A model generated the notes under the pieces. That model searched no databases and had not been told where the DNA came from. It worked only from the letters and a program-made list of their open reading frames with translations. A DNA stretch of 64,000 nt from Peribacillus simplex (lineage in GTDB: Bacteria > Bacillota > Bacilli > Bacillales > DSM-1321), in contig NZ_CP126106.1 of assembly GCF_030123325.1 (NCBI RefSeq), forward strand, positions 2,446,001 to 2,510,000, read 5' to 3'. A program made the translations under genes and the position numbers. Below are positions 53,090 through 61,516 of this stretch, piece after piece; the first letter of the stretch is position 1, and each line of letters begins with the position of its first letter.

Positions 53090-53363
53090 ATTGGAAGGTT
53101 TACAATCATTAGTCTCGGAAAATGCTAGAGTGGCAATCTTGGATGATGATGGACAGGATAAAGCGCATTTTGTTTCTAAAACGATTGTTAAGGTGGAAAT
53201 TTGTCCTGACAAGACACATATACGGATATATTTTGACCACCATAATTTTTTCGCTGTCCCTTTGGCATGCAATATTGCTAAAAATAAAAATGAGTGGTCA
53301 GCTTTTGACGAAAGCACTGGTTTACAATATGTAATTAGAAGAGAGTGTGATCAGATTGATTAG
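53076..53363 (+). CDS. Hypothetical protein, 95 aa, in nitrate-type operon
   Basis: A soluble protein starting from GTG 53076 (MAHIKLEGLQSLVSENARVA) with GAGGGTG about 10 nt upstream; it overlaps the previous gene by 14 bp and the transporter gene by 17 bp. Mostly beta-strand-like (AHFVSKTIVKVEICPDKTHI, RIYFDHHNFFAVPLA). The overlaps on both sides argue that it is real and functionally tied to its neighbours. No family recognised. Confidence 0.55.
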   Translation: MAHIKLEGLQSLVSENARVAILDDDGQDKAHFVSKTIVKVEICPDKTHIRIYFDHHNFFAVPLACNIAKNKNEWSAFDESTGLQYVIRRECDQID

Positions 53364-54861
53364 GAAAATACAGCTTCCATTACAGACTTTAAACTTAGTA
53401 GTAGGATTTATGGTGTGGGTATTAATTTCCTCCCTGATGCCATTTATTAAAGAAGATATTGCTATACCGGAAGGTCAGCTTGCACTGGTGACAGCCGTTC
53501 CGGTTATATTGGGATCAGTACTTCGTATCCCCCTTGGCTTTTACGCCAATCAGTTCGGGGCAAGGAAAATTTTCCTGATTAGCTTTATTTTACTATTGTT
53601 TCCTGTTTATTATATCAGTATTGCCGATTCCCTTGCCGATTTATTGATTGGAGGACTTTTCCTTGGTATTGGCGGAGCCGTATTCTCTGTTGGAGTAACC
53701 TCTTTACCTAAGTATTATCCAAAGGAACGTCATGGCTTTGTAAACGGCATTTACGGTGCAGGGAACCTTGGTACGGCAGTATCGGCTTTTGCAGCACCTG
53801 TTGTAGCCGAGAATTTTGGCTGGTCAACAACTGTACAGCTTTATCTTGTGATTTTGGCGGTCTTTATCGCAGGTAACTTTCTGTTAGGGGATAAAAAAGA
53901 GCTGAAAGTAAAAACACCGCTTTTAGAACAAGTGAAGAGTGTCTACAAAAATGAAAAGCTATGGCTGCTAAGTTTATTCTATTTTATAACATTCGGTTCT
54001 TTTGTTGCATTTACTATCTATCTGCCAAACTTTCTGGTAGCGAACTTTGGATTGGATAAAGTTGACGCCGGTTTGAGGACAGCAGGCTTTATTGTTCTTG
54101 CCACTCTTATGAGACCAATTGGCGGATGGCTTGCAGATCGCTTTCATTCTCTCATTCTGCTCATGTTCGTTTTCGGAGTGTATACAGTTTCAGCTATGAT
54201 TTTATCCTTTGCTCCATCGATTGGCTGGTACACTTTTGGTTGTTTGAGTATTGCCCTATGTGCGGGAATGGGAAATGGTGTCATTTTCAAACTGGTGCCC
54301 ATGTATTTCCAAAAGCAGGCTGGTATTGTGAATGGTATTGTTTCCGCAATGGGCGGTTTGGGAGGTTTTTTTCCGCCATTAATTTTATCCTTGTTATTCA
54401 ATATCACAGGACATTATGCAATCGGGTTCATGGCATTGTCAGAAGTTGCCCTTGCAAGTTTGATTTTAGTTGTCTGGATGTATTTCCAAGGCAAAATGGG
54501 GCTTGCCAAAGAAGTGATTGATCATACAATAGAAGGGATTCTCATTACCGATACCACCGGCAAGATCATTTCAGTAAACCCTTCGTTTTGCAGTATTACG
54601 GGTTATCAGGAAAATGAAGTAATAGGGAAGAACCCCAGTATACTTAAGTCAGGTAGACAGCCTCAAACTTTTTATGAGGATTTGTGGAAATCCATTGAGA
54701 TAAATGGGTTCTGGCAAGGTGAAATCTGGAATAGCCGAAAGGATGGACAGCAATACCTACAATGGCTGACCATTAGTTCGATAAAGAATGATGCAGGGGA
54801 TGTCGTTCAATATGCAGGAATGTTTAGTGACATTTCAAGTCATAGAGTGAAAAAGGCATAA
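53347..54861 (+). CDS. NarK-type nitrate/nitrite MFS transporter fused to a C-terminal PAS domain
   Basis: A 504-residue protein. Residues 1 to about 385 form a 12-helix NarK/NasA-like carrier (LVVGFMVWVLISSLMPFIKE, RIPLGFYANQFGARKIFLI, GIYGAGNLGTAVSAFAAP, GGWLADRFHSL). From about 390 a complete PAS domain follows: EGILITDTTGKIISVNPSFC, SITGYQENEVIGKNPSILKS, YAGMFSDISSH. The start is GTG at 53347. The next gene is a histidine kinase without its own sensor. A carrier with a covalent PAS is unusual; it might report transport or redox state to that kinase. Confidence 0.82.
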   Translation: MIRLIRKIQLPLQTLNLVVGFMVWVLISSLMPFIKEDIAIPEGQLALVTAVPVILGSVLRIPLGFYANQFGARKIFLISFILLLFPVYYISIADSLADLLIGGLFLGIGGAVFSVGVTSLPKYYPKERHGFVNGIYGAGNLGTAVSAFAAPVVAENFGWSTTVQLYLVILAVFIAGNFLLGDKKELKVKTPLLEQVKSVYKNEKLWLLSLFYFITFGSFVAFTIYLPNFLVANFGLDKVDAGLRTAGFIVLATLMRPIGGWLADRFHSLILLMFVFGVYTVSAMILSFAPSIGWYTFGCLSIALCAGMGNGVIFKLVPMYFQKQAGIVNGIVSAMGGLGGFFPPLILSLLFNITGHYAIGFMALSEVALASLILVVWMYFQGKMGLAKEVIDHTIEGILITDTTGKIISVNPSFCSITGYQENEVIGKNPSILKSGRQPQTFYEDLWKSIEINGFWQGEIWNSRKDGQQYLQWLTISSIKNDAGDVVQYAGMFSDISSHRVKKA

Positions 54862-54975
54862 AATGAACTGTGTACATGAAAACATTGGATTTGAAGGCTG
54901 AATGGGAGTTTTCAAGAACCAGAAATTCTAACTGAATGGCCAATAATCAGCGACAATCGAAGAAGGAGGGTGGGA

Positions 54976-55626
54976 ATGAATACTCAGCCACTCAAAAACA
55001 ACCTCAGTTCTTATATCATACAAACACATGAAGAAGAAATTAAAAGAATTGCCATGGAGCTTCATGAAGGAGTGGGGCAGTCCCTTTCCAGTCTCTTTTC
55101 CGGAATGCAGCTCATTGAAACGGCAATCGAACAGCCTGCCATGAAAAGCTATGCAGGTGATCTGAATCTATTATTGGAAAAGACAATTCAAGAAATCAGG
55201 CATTTGGCTGTAGAATTGCATCCGCCTACCCTTACAACTCTTGGGCTTATTTCAGCGATAAAAAGCTACATAAGATTATACACTTCAACCTACGGCCTTG
55301 AGGTTGAGCTGGAGAACCATGGGATTGAATCGCAAATCTCTGATAGGGTTAGCATTACACTTTTCAGGGTCTGCCAAGAAGCATTGGTGAATATAGCAAG
55401 GTATGCTGACACAACGAAGGCATGTATGATATTTAAATGGGAAAAAAGCAGGTTATTGATTATGATTAAAGATTCAGGGAAAGGGTTTGAGGTTGAAGCC
55501 GCTATGAATAAGTTGAGCGGGCTTGCTGCCATGTGTGAAAGAATGCATTTGATTGGCGGAAATTGTACCATTGTTTCAAAAATAGATGACGGGACTTCTA
55601 TAGAGATTTCTCTGCCATTATATTAA
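54976..55626 (+). CDS. Sensorless NarL-class histidine kinase
   Basis: A 216-residue cytosolic kinase with only a HisKA_3 dimerisation/phosphoacceptor region (RIAMELHEGVGQSLSS, His30) and a HATPase domain (EALVNIARYADTTKA, IKDSGKGFEVEA). No PAS, GAF or membrane part precedes it. GAAGGAGGG is 5 nt before the ATG. The upstream carrier ends in a PAS domain, so the input may come in trans from it. The partner regulator is most likely the NarL-type protein at 55725. Confidence 0.85.
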   Translation: MNTQPLKNNLSSYIIQTHEEEIKRIAMELHEGVGQSLSSLFSGMQLIETAIEQPAMKSYAGDLNLLLEKTIQEIRHLAVELHPPTLTTLGLISAIKSYIRLYTSTYGLEVELENHGIESQISDRVSITLFRVCQEALVNIARYADTTKACMIFKWEKSRLLIMIKDSGKGFEVEAAMNKLSGLAAMCERMHLIGGNCTIVSKIDDGTSIEISLPLY

Positions 55627-55724
55627 AATGCTAAACAAGGGGTTTGCGAATTTTGCAATCCCCATTGTTGTTTCATATTCATTTATAACGATAGAAATAC
55701 GAACAAAGCTAAGGGGGAGCTGCT

Positions 55725-56378
55725 TTGATAAAAATTTTGCTTTGCGATGATCACGCCGTTGTAAGGATGGGCTTAAAGATGCTATTAAACAATCATACGG
55801 ATATGGAAGTGATAGGGGAAGCTTCAGACGGGAACGAGGGAATACAACGAGCACTAGAGCTTCAGCCTAATGTGATAGTCATGGATTTAAGCATGCCTCA
55901 TGGGAAAGATGGCTTATCGGCGACTTCCGAACTAAAAAAATTAATGCCTGAGGTAGCCATATTAATACTTACCATGCATGATGATGATGAATATTTGTTC
56001 AGAACCATTCAAGCGGGGGCTTCAGGCTGTATTTTAAAAAGCGCACCCCATGAAGAATTATTGGTAGCCATCCGATCTTTAGCGAACGGAAATGCTTACC
56101 TTCATCCATCTGCAACAAAAAGGGTAATGGAAGAATACTTAGGCAGTGTGAAGCAGGGGGCCGCTGATTCTTTCAATCTGTTGTCTGACCGGGAAAAAGA
56201 GGTACTGACCTTGATAGCGAAAGGGTTTTCCAATAAAGAGATTGCCGGACAGCTTGTCATAAGCGTGAAAACGGTTGAAAGCCATAAAGGAAACCTAATG
56301 GAAAAGCTCAAGATGAAAACAAGGCATGAACTTGTTGCGTTCGCTTTAAAAAAGGGGTTATTAGGGTATGGAATTTAG
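55725..56378 (+). CDS. NarL/LuxR-type response regulator (NreC-like)
   Basis: A 217-residue regulator. The receiver has acidic Asp8/Asp9, phosphoacceptor Asp54 (IVMDLSMPHG) and the conserved Lys in GCILKSAP. The C-terminal LuxR helix-turn-helix reads LSDREKEVLTLIAKGFSNKE followed by SVKTVESHKGNLMEKL. The start is TTG with AAGGGGGAG upstream. Flanked by two NarL-class kinases and an NreA-like GAF protein, it probably activates the nitrate-type operon upstream. Confidence 0.88.
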   Translation: MIKILLCDDHAVVRMGLKMLLNNHTDMEVIGEASDGNEGIQRALELQPNVIVMDLSMPHGKDGLSATSELKKLMPEVAILILTMHDDDEYLFRTIQAGASGCILKSAPHEELLVAIRSLANGNAYLHPSATKRVMEEYLGSVKQGAADSFNLLSDREKEVLTLIAKGFSNKEIAGQLVISVKTVESHKGNLMEKLKMKTRHELVAFALKKGLLGYGI

Positions 56379-56829
56379 CGGGGGGAGTAAATCGAAAGAG
56401 GATCAAACGTTTAAAGAAGCGTGTGAACATGCATTAGAAGAAATGAACTGTGACTTTGTAGGCCTTGCTTTACAAAACAGTAAAGGTCCTGACATAAGCT
56501 GGCATTATGCCGCCGGAAACAGCAATGATAAATACAAAAGGATAACTGTTCGATATGGAAAAGGAATAGCAGGTAAGGTCATATCAACGGGGAGGCCGAT
56601 GAAAATCGAGGGCTTTCCAAATAATATTCATGGCAAAGCCTTGGAATATCCCATCATGCTTGCGGAAAATCTCAATTGTGCCTTCGCAGTTCCCATTCAT
56701 TTTAAAGGTGTTCCAAAAGGGGTATTATTAGTAGGTAAACGAACAGATCAGCCTATTTCTGAAAGTGACCAGCATACGATCCTTGATGCAGCGGAAAAAT
56801 TGGAAAAGGAAATGAACAGCTCGATTTAA
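56368..56829 (+). CDS. GAF-domain protein, NreA-like nitrate receptor
   Basis: A 153-residue single GAF domain (EEMNCDFVGLALQNSKGPDI, SWHYAAGNSNDKYKRI, YGKGIAGKVISTGRPMKIEG, LNCAFAVPIHFKGVPKGVLL). In Staphylococcus, NreA binds nitrate and restrains the kinase NreB; size and place between regulator and kinase match that system. It overlaps the regulator gene by 11 bp. Nitrate-binding residues were not checked one by one. Confidence 0.75.
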   Translation: MEFSGGSKSKEDQTFKEACEHALEEMNCDFVGLALQNSKGPDISWHYAAGNSNDKYKRITVRYGKGIAGKVISTGRPMKIEGFPNNIHGKALEYPIMLAENLNCAFAVPIHFKGVPKGVLLVGKRTDQPISESDQHTILDAAEKLEKEMNSSI

Positions 56830-56852
56830 CATGGCAACAAGGAGGATTATGT

Positions 56853-58580
56853 ATGGACTTGAATAAACATTTGGAAATGAATAAAGGGATTATTCCTGGA
56901 TCTAGTGATGCGACAATCCTTGTCAATGAATCAGGAGTCATCTCTTTTGCGAATCAACAAGTATATGAAAGCTTTGGTTATGAACAACATGAATTGAATG
57001 GTGAAAATCTCCTGAATCTTATACCAGGGGTAAACCTTCAGTCAAGTGGGGAAGGGGAAATTATCCACCATTTTGGAATTCACCGGGATGGTCATGCTTT
57101 TTCGCTATTTTTCAGGGTGAACTCCTTTCAGCTTGCGAGTGAGCTCTATTCTTTAATCGTGGTCCATAAAGTGAAAGACCAATCACGGATTAACCAGCAG
57201 CAATCCTATCCGATAAATGAGCTGGTTGATTTAAGTTACGCACTTGATGAATCAACGATTGTTGCATTTACGGATGAAAAGGGCAAGATAATATACTTGA
57301 ATAAGAAATTTTGTGAGGTATCCAAATATTCAGCAGCAGAGCTTATTGGGAAGGACCACCGAATTATCAATTCAGGTTTTCATTCAAAGCGATTTATGCA
57401 AGATCTTTGGCGTACAATTTCATCAGGAAGAGTATGGCGGGGTGAAATTAAGAACAAAGCGAAGGATGGAACTTATTATTGGGTGGATACCACAATTGTC
57501 CCTTTCTTAAATGAAAACGGGAACCCTTATAAATACCTGGCAATCCGGAAGGAAATCACCGAATATAAACGAGTTTTGGAGGAATTAGGGAAATCCGTTA
57601 ATAAAATGGCCGATGTTCAATTTGCTTTGGATTCTTCCTCAATTGTGGCAATAACCGATCAAAGAGGGACGATCAAATATGTCAATGATCAATTTTGCCG
57701 GATTTCAAAGTTTTCCAAAGAAGAGCTGATCGGACAGGATCATCGAATTATTAACTCGGGATTTCATTCGAGAGAGTTTTTCAACAATCTTTGGAAAACA
57801 ATATCAGCAGGGGAAGTATGGAAAGGCGAGATTAAAAATAAGACCAAGGATGGAACTTATTATTGGGTGGATACGACAATCGTTCCATTTCTTGATGAGT
57901 TCAAAAAACCTTACCAGTATTTAGCGATTCGTCATGAAGTGACCCAGCGCAAGCTTGCGGAAGAAGAGATTCAGAAAATGACCGGGAAAATCATTGATGT
58001 GCAGGAAGAAGAAAGAAAACGCATTTCCCGGGAGCTTCATGATGATATCGGACAAAACTTATACAGCCACCTCATAACGATTAACAGGCTGCAGACGGAA
58101 ATGGATCATCCCCTGTTAGATCAGATGCAGGATGAAACGACCGAAATTATCGAAGCACTCCGGCATCTATCCTGGGAATTAAGGCCATCCGTACTTGATG
58201 ATCTTGGTCTGTTCCCTGCGATTCGCTCTTTATTGGTGCAATTCTCAGAGCATCATCATATCAAGGTCCATTTTGACTGCTATTTGAATTGCCGTATGAA
58301 TACAAACAAAGAAATTACCATTTACCGTATTATTCAAGAAGCATTAACAAATATAAGGAAATATGCTCAAACCGAAGATGCTACAGTCACGATCCGGGAA
58401 ATAGAGGAAGAAGTTCGTGTGGAAATAGAAGATAAAGGAAAGGGCTTTGATATAGAAAAAGTTACCCGCGGAGTAGGCTTATTCAGTATGGAGGAAAGAG
58501 CCAGAGCTTCCGGCGGAAACCTTATTCTTCATTCTGGTGAAGGGAAAGGGACAAAAGTAATATTGAAAATGCCTTTATAG
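56853..58580 (+). CDS. Triple-PAS NarL-class histidine kinase (NreB-like role)
   Basis: A 575-residue cytosolic kinase: PAS1 about 10-110, PAS2 about 127-240, PAS3 about 254-367, HisKA_3 with His396 (RISRELHDDIGQNLYSHL) and a HATPase domain ending at 575. PAS2 and PAS3 are near-duplicates (IGKDHRIINSGFHSKRFMQD and IGQDHRIINSGFHSREFFNN; both have KDGTYYWVDTTIVPFL). No Cys4 cluster like the NreB iron-sulfur site is seen, so oxygen or redox sensing may use another cofactor. AAGGAGG is 7 nt before the ATG. Confidence 0.87.
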   Translation: MDLNKHLEMNKGIIPGSSDATILVNESGVISFANQQVYESFGYEQHELNGENLLNLIPGVNLQSSGEGEIIHHFGIHRDGHAFSLFFRVNSFQLASELYSLIVVHKVKDQSRINQQQSYPINELVDLSYALDESTIVAFTDEKGKIIYLNKKFCEVSKYSAAELIGKDHRIINSGFHSKRFMQDLWRTISSGRVWRGEIKNKAKDGTYYWVDTTIVPFLNENGNPYKYLAIRKEITEYKRVLEELGKSVNKMADVQFALDSSSIVAITDQRGTIKYVNDQFCRISKFSKEELIGQDHRIINSGFHSREFFNNLWKTISAGEVWKGEIKNKTKDGTYYWVDTTIVPFLDEFKKPYQYLAIRHEVTQRKLAEEEIQKMTGKIIDVQEEERKRISRELHDDIGQNLYSHLITINRLQTEMDHPLLDQMQDETTEIIEALRHLSWELRPSVLDDLGLFPAIRSLLVQFSEHHHIKVHFDCYLNCRMNTNKEITIYRIIQEALTNIRKYAQTEDATVTIREIEEEVRVEIEDKGKGFDIEKVTRGVGLFSMEERARASGGNLILHSGEGKGTKVILKMPL

Positions 58581-58737
58581 TGAATTGGTTTTCGTAATGA
58601 TGAAGAAATTAATCCTCTTAATATGAAAACTTGCAGGGTGTTAAAATGATTCGATCACGATCAAAATAAAGAAGGAAAATCAAATGAGAATACAGTCAGG
58701 GCATTTACGAAAAAACAATGAATACGGTTATATTGCA

Positions 58738-58765
58738 TTACATCCCTTCTTCCATGTTTTATAAT
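58738..58765 (+). promoter_or_regulatory. Probable sigma-A promoter of the IclR gene
   Basis: TTACAT (58738-58743), 16-nt spacer, TATAAT (58760-58765), 43 nt before the chosen start codon. Confidence 0.5.
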
Positions 58766-58807
58766 AGAATGATTAAGGAAAACATGTATCATGAAAGGAG
58801 ACAATGT

Positions 58808-59563
58808 ATGCAGGCACATAACAAAACCGTCGTGAAATCCATGCAAATCCTAACCCTTTTCATAAATCATCCGAAACTGACATTTAATGAAATGATGGAA
58901 CTTTCCAATTTGCCGAAAACGTCGTTACACCGAATGGTGGGATCATTGGAGGAAATGGGGTTTTTAACAAAAGACGATGATGGCCATTATTCACTTGGAC
59001 TGATATTCCTGCAGTTTGGCCAACTGGTAGGGGAGCGTTTGGATATCAGGTCTATCGCCTATCCCATCATGAAAGACCTTCGGGATGATGTTGAAGAAGC
59101 AGTGAATTTAATTGTGAGGGATAAGGATGAAGCGATGTATATTGAAAAGGTGGACACCCTGCATCCTGTTCGCCTATATACATCTATTGGAAGACGTTCG
59201 CCATTGTACGCTGGCGATTCTCGAATCATCTTAGCATATTTGCCAGAAGAAGAGCGGGAAAATTATTTGGGAGGCGTTCAATTAAACCAAATCGCCATTG
59301 GAACGATAACGGATAAAACTAAACTCCGTCATGCTTTGGATGAAGCGAGATTGGATGGTTACACGATAACTTCATCTGAACTTGAGGATTATACAAAAGC
59401 GGTGAGTGCACCGATACTCAATGGTAAAGGTCAAATAGTAGCCGGTATTAGTGTGGCTGGGATTGAAGCAAGATTTCAGGAAGATCGCTTGCCTGAATTG
59501 ATTGACAAAGTAACGAAAGCCGCCAAGGCCATTTCCGTGAAACTGGGTTCTCAAACACATTAA
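58808..59563 (+). CDS. IclR-family transcriptional regulator
   Basis: A 251-residue protein with an N-terminal winged helix (VVKSMQILTLFINHPKLTFN, MMELSNLPKTSLHRMVGSLE) and the IclR effector domain (YTSIGRRSPLYAGDSRIILA, AVSAPILNGKGQIVAGISVA). KipR has the same size, so it could control the pxp operon 15 kb upstream. Equally, it may control the operators shared by the MFS and dehydrogenase genes just downstream. AAAGGAGAC decides the ATG at 58808 over an open frame 30 codons longer. Confidence 0.88.
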   Translation: MQAHNKTVVKSMQILTLFINHPKLTFNEMMELSNLPKTSLHRMVGSLEEMGFLTKDDDGHYSLGLIFLQFGQLVGERLDIRSIAYPIMKDLRDDVEEAVNLIVRDKDEAMYIEKVDTLHPVRLYTSIGRRSPLYAGDSRIILAYLPEEERENYLGGVQLNQIAIGTITDKTKLRHALDEARLDGYTITSSELEDYTKAVSAPILNGKGQIVAGISVAGIEARFQEDRLPELIDKVTKAAKAISVKLGSQTH

Positions 59564-59654
59564 TGAAAATGGAAAAATCATGTCATTTTCGGAATATATT
59601 TTCCTGAAATAAGATAATGTACAGAAGATAGTGGATTCTATATGTAGGAAACAG

Positions 59655-59678
59655 AACCGCCGCATATGGTGGTTTTTT
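59655..59678 (+). terminator. Terminator of the IclR gene
   Basis: AACCGCC pairs with GGTGGTT (one G-U) over a 6-nt loop, followed by T4-6. Confidence 0.65.
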
Positions 59679-59718
59679 GGCATGTTGGCATGCAATGCAA
59701 TACTATCTGGCCAGGACG

Positions 59719-59748
59719 AAAAGGTGAACCATATGGGGTTCACCTTTT
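59719..59748. terminator. Bidirectional hairpin between convergent genes
   Basis: A perfect 12-bp stem AAAAGGTGAACC/GGTTCACCTTTT with a 6-nt loop; T-run on either strand. Confidence 0.75.
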
Positions 59749-59787
59749 CTAATAAAGTAAGACTTACGCAAGATTTTTGGTTAGCCA

Positions 59788-60810
59788 TTAAATATGCACA
59801 AAGTCAGATTGATTTATATTTCTCGGCACCCCGATGTCAGCCATTGTAAGTAAACCTGGTTTACGGAGGGCATCAATTTGCTTAGCGGTATTGATAATCA
59901 TCGCAGCGGTTGCGGTATCTCCAAAAATTCCGTTGGGAACAATCAACCTTTGGGTTTCGTTCCCATCAATAACGATTTCATCTTCTTGTTTAATACCTGC
60001 AGACATCGTTAAATCCAAGGAAATTTCCTTTCCGTCCACGGTCTTGCCCGTTGAGATTTGATGAAGCCCATTAACATCCCCTGGTTTTATGGTAGTTAGC
60101 GGAACGGTCATATTTTCGCTTGCAATCGTTGGTTCAATGGTATTGATAACACTTGAAAGTTCCCAATTCAGCCCATAAGCGATTAACCTAACAGACTCCT
60201 CAAGTCCTACATGCCCAATTTTATTCCGTTCAGCTAAAAATTCAAACTCTTCTCTGGTCATCCCGATTCCGACCTTTTTTTGTAAGGGGAGGCGCCTTTT
60301 CGAAACATCAACTTTGCGATTGACCCTGATTTGGTTAACCGTGGTCAATACTGTTGTAAAAGAAATGGCCATAGTATCCATGATGTAACCTGGATTGATT
60401 CCGGTCCCAATGACACTAAGGCCTTTTGCTTTGGCATAATCATCTATTTCCTTTGAAAGTAAAGGGTAGCGATGCCAAGGGAAGGAAAGCTGTTCACAGG
60501 TGGAAACCACTGAAAAGCCGTGATCTAGAAGCTCCTTGATCTGGGGCCAAACTTGTTGTGCGTTGGAACCGGTTGCATGTAGGGCGATAGGGTGGTCAGC
60601 TTCATTATTTACTTCCTGTATATGGGAGACTACATACTTGTTCGTTACCTTTTCATTTATTAGTAAGCCAATATCCTTTCCTGCCTTTTCGGGATCAATA
60701 TCGACAACACCGATAATCGATTGAGGATTCGTTTGATAAGCACTGCGTAGAATTTCAATTCCGATGGGACCCAGCCCGAATACTGCGAATTCAGAAATTT
60801 GCATAGTCAT
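59788..60810 (-). CDS. DapB-fold NAD(P)-dependent dehydrogenase (diaminopentanoate-dehydrogenase-like)
   Basis: A 340-residue oxidoreductase with an N-terminal Rossmann motif (FAVFGLGPIGIEILRSAYQT, then VVDIDPEKAGKDIG) and a C-terminal dihydrodipicolinate-reductase-like domain (LSVIGTGINPGYIMDTMAIS). This family includes 2,4-diaminopentanoate dehydrogenase of ornithine fermentation, but many members sit in other catabolic loci, so the substrate is open. AAAGGATGAG precedes the ATG. Convergent with the IclR gene. Confidence 0.72.
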   Translation of the reverse strand: MTMQISEFAVFGLGPIGIEILRSAYQTNPQSIIGVVDIDPEKAGKDIGLLINEKVTNKYVVSHIQEVNNEADHPIALHATGSNAQQVWPQIKELLDHGFSVVSTCEQLSFPWHRYPLLSKEIDDYAKAKGLSVIGTGINPGYIMDTMAISFTTVLTTVNQIRVNRKVDVSKRRLPLQKKVGIGMTREEFEFLAERNKIGHVGLEESVRLIAYGLNWELSSVINTIEPTIASENMTVPLTTIKPGDVNGLHQISTGKTVDGKEISLDLTMSAGIKQEDEIVIDGNETQRLIVPNGIFGDTATAAMIINTAKQIDALRKPGLLTMADIGVPRNINQSDFVHI

Positions 60811-60942
60811 TCATCTCTCATCCTTTCAAATAACTTATAACAAAATGCTAACATCGAGTGATAAATAATAAAAATAGTTAATTTTTATATATGTATAAAG
60901 AATCGTTATAAAAGGATATACGGCAATGAATGAGGTGATATT

Positions 60943-61110
60943 GTGGAGAATCATACTTCAATTTTGAGGATACCCATTGCAGGGGTTGTGAAATTGCGGT
61001 TGACGAATCATATGCTTTATTCACCTCGAGCGGCAGCAGCATATGCTGTGGTGTTGGACAGGAATCCAAGGTTACCCCTTTGGAGAAAAAGCCATACTGT
61101 TCCCGGTTAA
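60943..61110 (+). CDS. Possible small protein, 55 aa
   Basis: A GTG-initiated frame with GAGGTGAT close upstream encodes SILRIPIAGVVKLRLTNHML and then YSPRAAAAYAVVLDRNPRLP, ending WRKSHTVPG. Its GC content is higher than that of the surrounding AT-rich intergenic DNA. It is either a short unknown gene or a fragment of a lost one. No family recognised. Confidence 0.3.
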   Translation: MENHTSILRIPIAGVVKLRLTNHMLYSPRAAAAYAVVLDRNPRLPLWRKSHTVPG

Positions 61111-61283
61111 AACCTTTTGCTTAAACGGACAACTAGGTAGATCTTCAGTCCGTAGCATCCCAGGATTTTGGGCATGATGAACATTTTCTCGCTTCGGTTA
61201 ATGAAGTTTTAAAAAAATTTTTTTGAGTTGCTTACCTAAGGATCGGTTAAGTTGTTGTTTCGATGAAAACAACACCTCATTTA

Positions 61284-61397
61284 GTTTTTGTATATAAAAC
61301 TACTTTTTTCTGCAGAAAAATATTAATCTGAATATTATTGACTATTATGAAAATTCAATATAACATTAAATCGGTAACATTGTTTTTTATATAAAAC
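61284..61397. promoter_or_regulatory. Two GTTTT-N-TATATAAAAC operators before the MFS gene
   Basis: GTTTTTGTATATAAAAC (61284-61300) and GTTTTTTATATAAAAC (61382-61397) are near-palindromic and about 98 bp apart. The same motif occurs twice before the dehydrogenase gene at 63166, indicating a common regulator, most simply the IclR protein encoded at 58808. Confidence 0.6.
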
Positions 61398-61431
61398 AAT
61401 AGTTGCTGTTATTTTTTGAAAGGGGGAGTTG

Positions 61432-61515
61432 ATGAAGGTTGATAGGATGATAGACATTTTCTTTATCGAAATCATGAAAGCGCATTCAAAAGAGCCTATT
61501 ATTAGGGGGAAATAA
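61432..61515 (+). CDS. 27-aa upstream ORF coupled to the MFS gene
   Basis: ATG at 61432 with a very strong AAAGGGGGAG site encodes MKVDRMIDIFFIEIMKAHSK plus seven residues. Its stop codon ends one base before the MFS ATG, and the MFS ribosome site (AGGGGGAAA) lies inside its last codons. It is placed like a leader peptide for translational coupling. Not recognised as a protein family. Confidence 0.4.
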   Translation: MKVDRMIDIFFIEIMKAHSKEPIIRGK

Positions 61516-61516
61516 C

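Noticed and set aside
58684..58764. 26-codon frame with a purine-rich leader upstream of the IclR gene
   Set aside because: It overlaps the best promoter for the IclR gene and has no coding signal beyond the start.
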